Source of the DNA: an uncultured Eubacterium sp.
Lineage (GTDB): Bacteria > Bacillota > Clostridia > Lachnospirales > Lachnospiraceae
NCBI GenBank assembly: GCA_900548465.1
Contig: URKY01000003.1
Coordinates: 1-64,000 of the forward strand
Direction of reading: 5' to 3'
Length of the DNA: 64,000 bases
The translations under genes were made by a program, and so were the position numbers. Positions 62,811-64,000 of the stretch are shown in pieces. Under the pieces are notes generated by a model. The model ran no database searches. It was not told the origin of the DNA and saw nothing but the letters and a program-made list of their open reading frames with translations. The number at the start of each line of letters is the position of its first letter. The first letter of the stretch is position 1.

Positions 62811-63335
62811 ATGTCAAAATTACCACTTAACAAATTTACTAAGAGAAACAAATTTACCAGAATGTGCATGGGAGAGGCAGTAATTGCCCTTATGAAAGAA
62901 AAGTCTTTTAGCGATATAAAAATTCTCGACATTACCCGCAAAACCGGAGTTTCCAGAATGACTTTTTATAAATACTATCGTTCTAAGGAAGAAGTTGTTG
63001 AGAGTTATTTACAGGAAATAATTTCCGGATACATTGAAAATAATCACGGAAAGTTTTCTGACAATTTTCCAAGTTTTGAAAATACCCTTGCCGCATTAAA
63101 TTATTTTGATTCATACGCAGACTTTTTTCTCGTTCTTGACCGTGCCGGTCTCTATAATTTATTAATGGATGCAGTAAACACCTACATGGAAGAGATGATT
63201 ATTCCCCGGTATGACATTCCTAAATACAAAATTTATTCTTATGCCGGTGCTCTTTTAAATGTTTTTATACAATGGGAGAAAAACGGAAAAACCGAAAGTT
63301 CAAAAGCTATTGCCGAATCCTTTTCTTTTGTATAA
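62811..63335 (+). CDS. TetR/AcrR-family regulator
   Basis: The ATG at 62811 (MSKLPLNKFTKRNKFT) has AAAGGA upstream. In 174 residues the HTH (SDIKILDITRKTGVSRMTFY KYY, about residues 36-60) is typical of TetR; the C-terminal ligand domain is short and Tyr/Phe-rich, fitting a hydrophobic ligand. The divergent layout with degV suggests control by fatty acid or lipid status. Confidence 0.85.
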   Translation: MSKLPLNKFTKRNKFTRMCMGEAVIALMKEKSFSDIKILDITRKTGVSRMTFYKYYRSKEEVVESYLQEIISGYIENNHGKFSDNFPSFENTLAALNYFDSYADFFLVLDRAGLYNLLMDAVNTYMEEMIIPRYDIPKYKIYSYAGALLNVFIQWEKNGKTESSKAIAESFSFV

Positions 63336-63351
63336 ATTTTGCAATTATTAT

Positions 63352-63380
63352 TTGACATATTTGTCGGTTTATGGTATAAA
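63352..63380 (+). promoter_or_regulatory. Promoter of tRNA-Trp
   Basis: Consensus TTGACA (63352-63357), 17 nt, TATAAA (63375-63380). Confidence 0.85.
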
Positions 63381-63406
63381 TATCTTTGTTGTGCAAAATT
63401 GTAAAT

Positions 63407-63477
63407 AGGGGCATAGTTCATCGGTAGAATAAGAGTCTCCAAAACTCCAGAGCTGGGTTCGATTCCTAGTGCCCCTG
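63407..63477 (+). tRNA. tRNA-Trp(CCA)
   Basis: Acceptor AGGGGCA/TGCCCCT with discriminator G, anticodon loop CTCCAAA, T-loop TTCGATT. Confidence 0.94.
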
Positions 63478-63480
63478 CTA

Positions 63481-63516
63481 AAAAAAACATTCAGCGAAAC
63501 CGCTGAATGTTTTTTA
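63481..63516. terminator. Bidirectional terminator between tRNA-Trp and radA
   Basis: ACATTCAGCG (63487-63496) pairs perfectly with 63501-63510, with an A-run before and a T-run after, serving both convergent genes. Confidence 0.9.
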
Positions 63517-63567
63517 TGTCTTTTTCAAGATAACAACATTAAATCGTTAAATACGTGAATAGACTTT

Positions 63568-64000
63568 CTATATCTGTTCCCCTGCTTCCCTGATATTATT
63601 AACACCGATTAATTCAATACCATCTATTATCTTTATTGACTTTGCTGACACGGCAGGTATGATGCATTTCCTAAACCCTAATTTTTTTGCTTCCAAAACT
63701 CTCTGTTCTGCCTGGGAAACAGCACGTACTTCACCGGCTAGTCCCACTTCACCAAAAACAATGGTATCCGGACTTATAACACGATTCTTATAACTGCTTA
63801 TTAATGCCATTATCAAAGCCAAATCTATAGCCGGTTCATTTATTTTCATTCCCCCGGCAACATTTACATAAGCATCGTAATCTCCCATCTGAATCCCAAC
63901 ACGTTTCTCTATAACTGCCATAAGAAGATTTACTCTATTATAATCAGTTCCAACGGATGTTCTTCTAGGCATTCCAAATGCTGTATGATTAATTAACGCC
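63568..64000 (-). CDS. radA: DNA repair protein RadA, C-terminal part (5' end outside window)
   Basis: The frame runs off the window edge: ALINHTAFGMPRRTSVGTDY, NRVNLLMAVIEKRVGIQMGD and EVGLAGEVRAVSQAEQRVLE are the Lon-like C-terminal domain of RadA/Sms, a helicase-like protein for recombination intermediates. The ATPase and zinc finger lie beyond position 64000. Confidence 0.93.
   Translation of the reverse strand, partial: ALINHTAFGMPRRTSVGTDYNRVNLLMAVIEKRVGIQMGDYDAYVNVAGGMKINEPAIDLALIMALISSYKNRVISPDTIVFGEVGLAGEVRAVSQAEQRVLEAKKLGFRKCIIPAVSAKSIKIIDGIELIGVNNIREAGEQI

Noticed and set aside
63239..63490. 83-aa ORF on the minus strand with GALGIEPSSGVLETLILPMN
   Set aside because: This is the antisense of tRNA-Trp, a common false protein.

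Overview
The window is AT-rich chromosomal DNA from a low-GC Gram-positive anaerobe, most likely a Lachnospiraceae-type gut or rumen Clostridium relative. This is inferred from the Na+-type V-ATPase operon, the D-lactate dehydrogenase, the DegV/TetR pair, the secreted GH16 glucanase and the style of the phage genes. The species cannot be named from the sequence. About 49 kb of the window is an integrated siphovirus prophage.

Layout. At 0.2-2.4 kb lie a secreted GH16 beta-glucanase, a frameshifted XRE-regulator remnant and a 61-bp tandem/inverted repeat element. At 2.4-12.1 kb, on the minus strand, is a V-type ATPase operon (H-like, I, K, E, C, F, A, B, D) that ends in a D-lactate dehydrogenase. 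The ring subunit carries the Na+-binding residues known from Enterococcus hirae NtpK. At 12.35-61.45 kb is the prophage, bounded by a 48-bp direct repeat (attL 12347-12394, attR 61405-61452) made of the 3' part of a tRNA-Pro(CGG) gene; the complete tRNA is at attR. At 61.5-64 kb the chromosome resumes with a 32-aa membrane peptide, DegV, a TetR regulator, tRNA-Trp and the 3' part of radA.

Prophage, left to right. Integrase (+) and excisionase come first. A leftward early block follows, with many small ORFs, an orphan DNA methylase, a DnaB-like helicase, a replication initiator-like protein, SSB, an ERCC4-type nuclease, RecT and a Rad50-like ATPase. An immunity region (28-32 kb) has an antirepressor, divergent XRE genes with repeated operators, and a 47-aa ORF behind a perfect LexA-box promoter. 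Lysogeny cargo (31.8-33.6 kb) includes an Ltp-type superinfection-exclusion candidate. The late operon (57.3-33.6 kb, leftward) runs from a small-terminase candidate through large terminase, portal, scaffold, capsid, neck, holin, fibre, tail tube, frameshifted tail chaperones, tape measure and amidase to tail-tip genes. A rightward end cassette (58-60.6 kb) consists of short ORFs.

Most interesting signals. (1) Two paralogous lectin-like proteins (22392-22955 and 28301-29014) carry a 34-nt segment that differs almost only at positions that are A in one copy, inside otherwise identical DNA. This is the mark of a diversity-generating retroelement, and an Avd-like gene sits directly downstream of one copy, but no reverse transcriptase or template repeat is in the window. 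(2) An ORF-free, highly structured 0.9-kb RNA region with tRNA-Gln, tRNA-Glu and tRNA-Asn (55144-56170) resembles the giant phage RNAs GOLLD/ROOL. (3) A probable type II hammerhead ribozyme (58492-58560) and two anticodon-less tRNA-like minihelices (59205-59253, 60607-60649) follow stop codons in the right-end cassette and may cut its transcript. (4) A LexA-controlled 47-aa gene converges on a repressor that lacks a cleavable peptidase domain, which suggests SOS induction through a small antirepressor.
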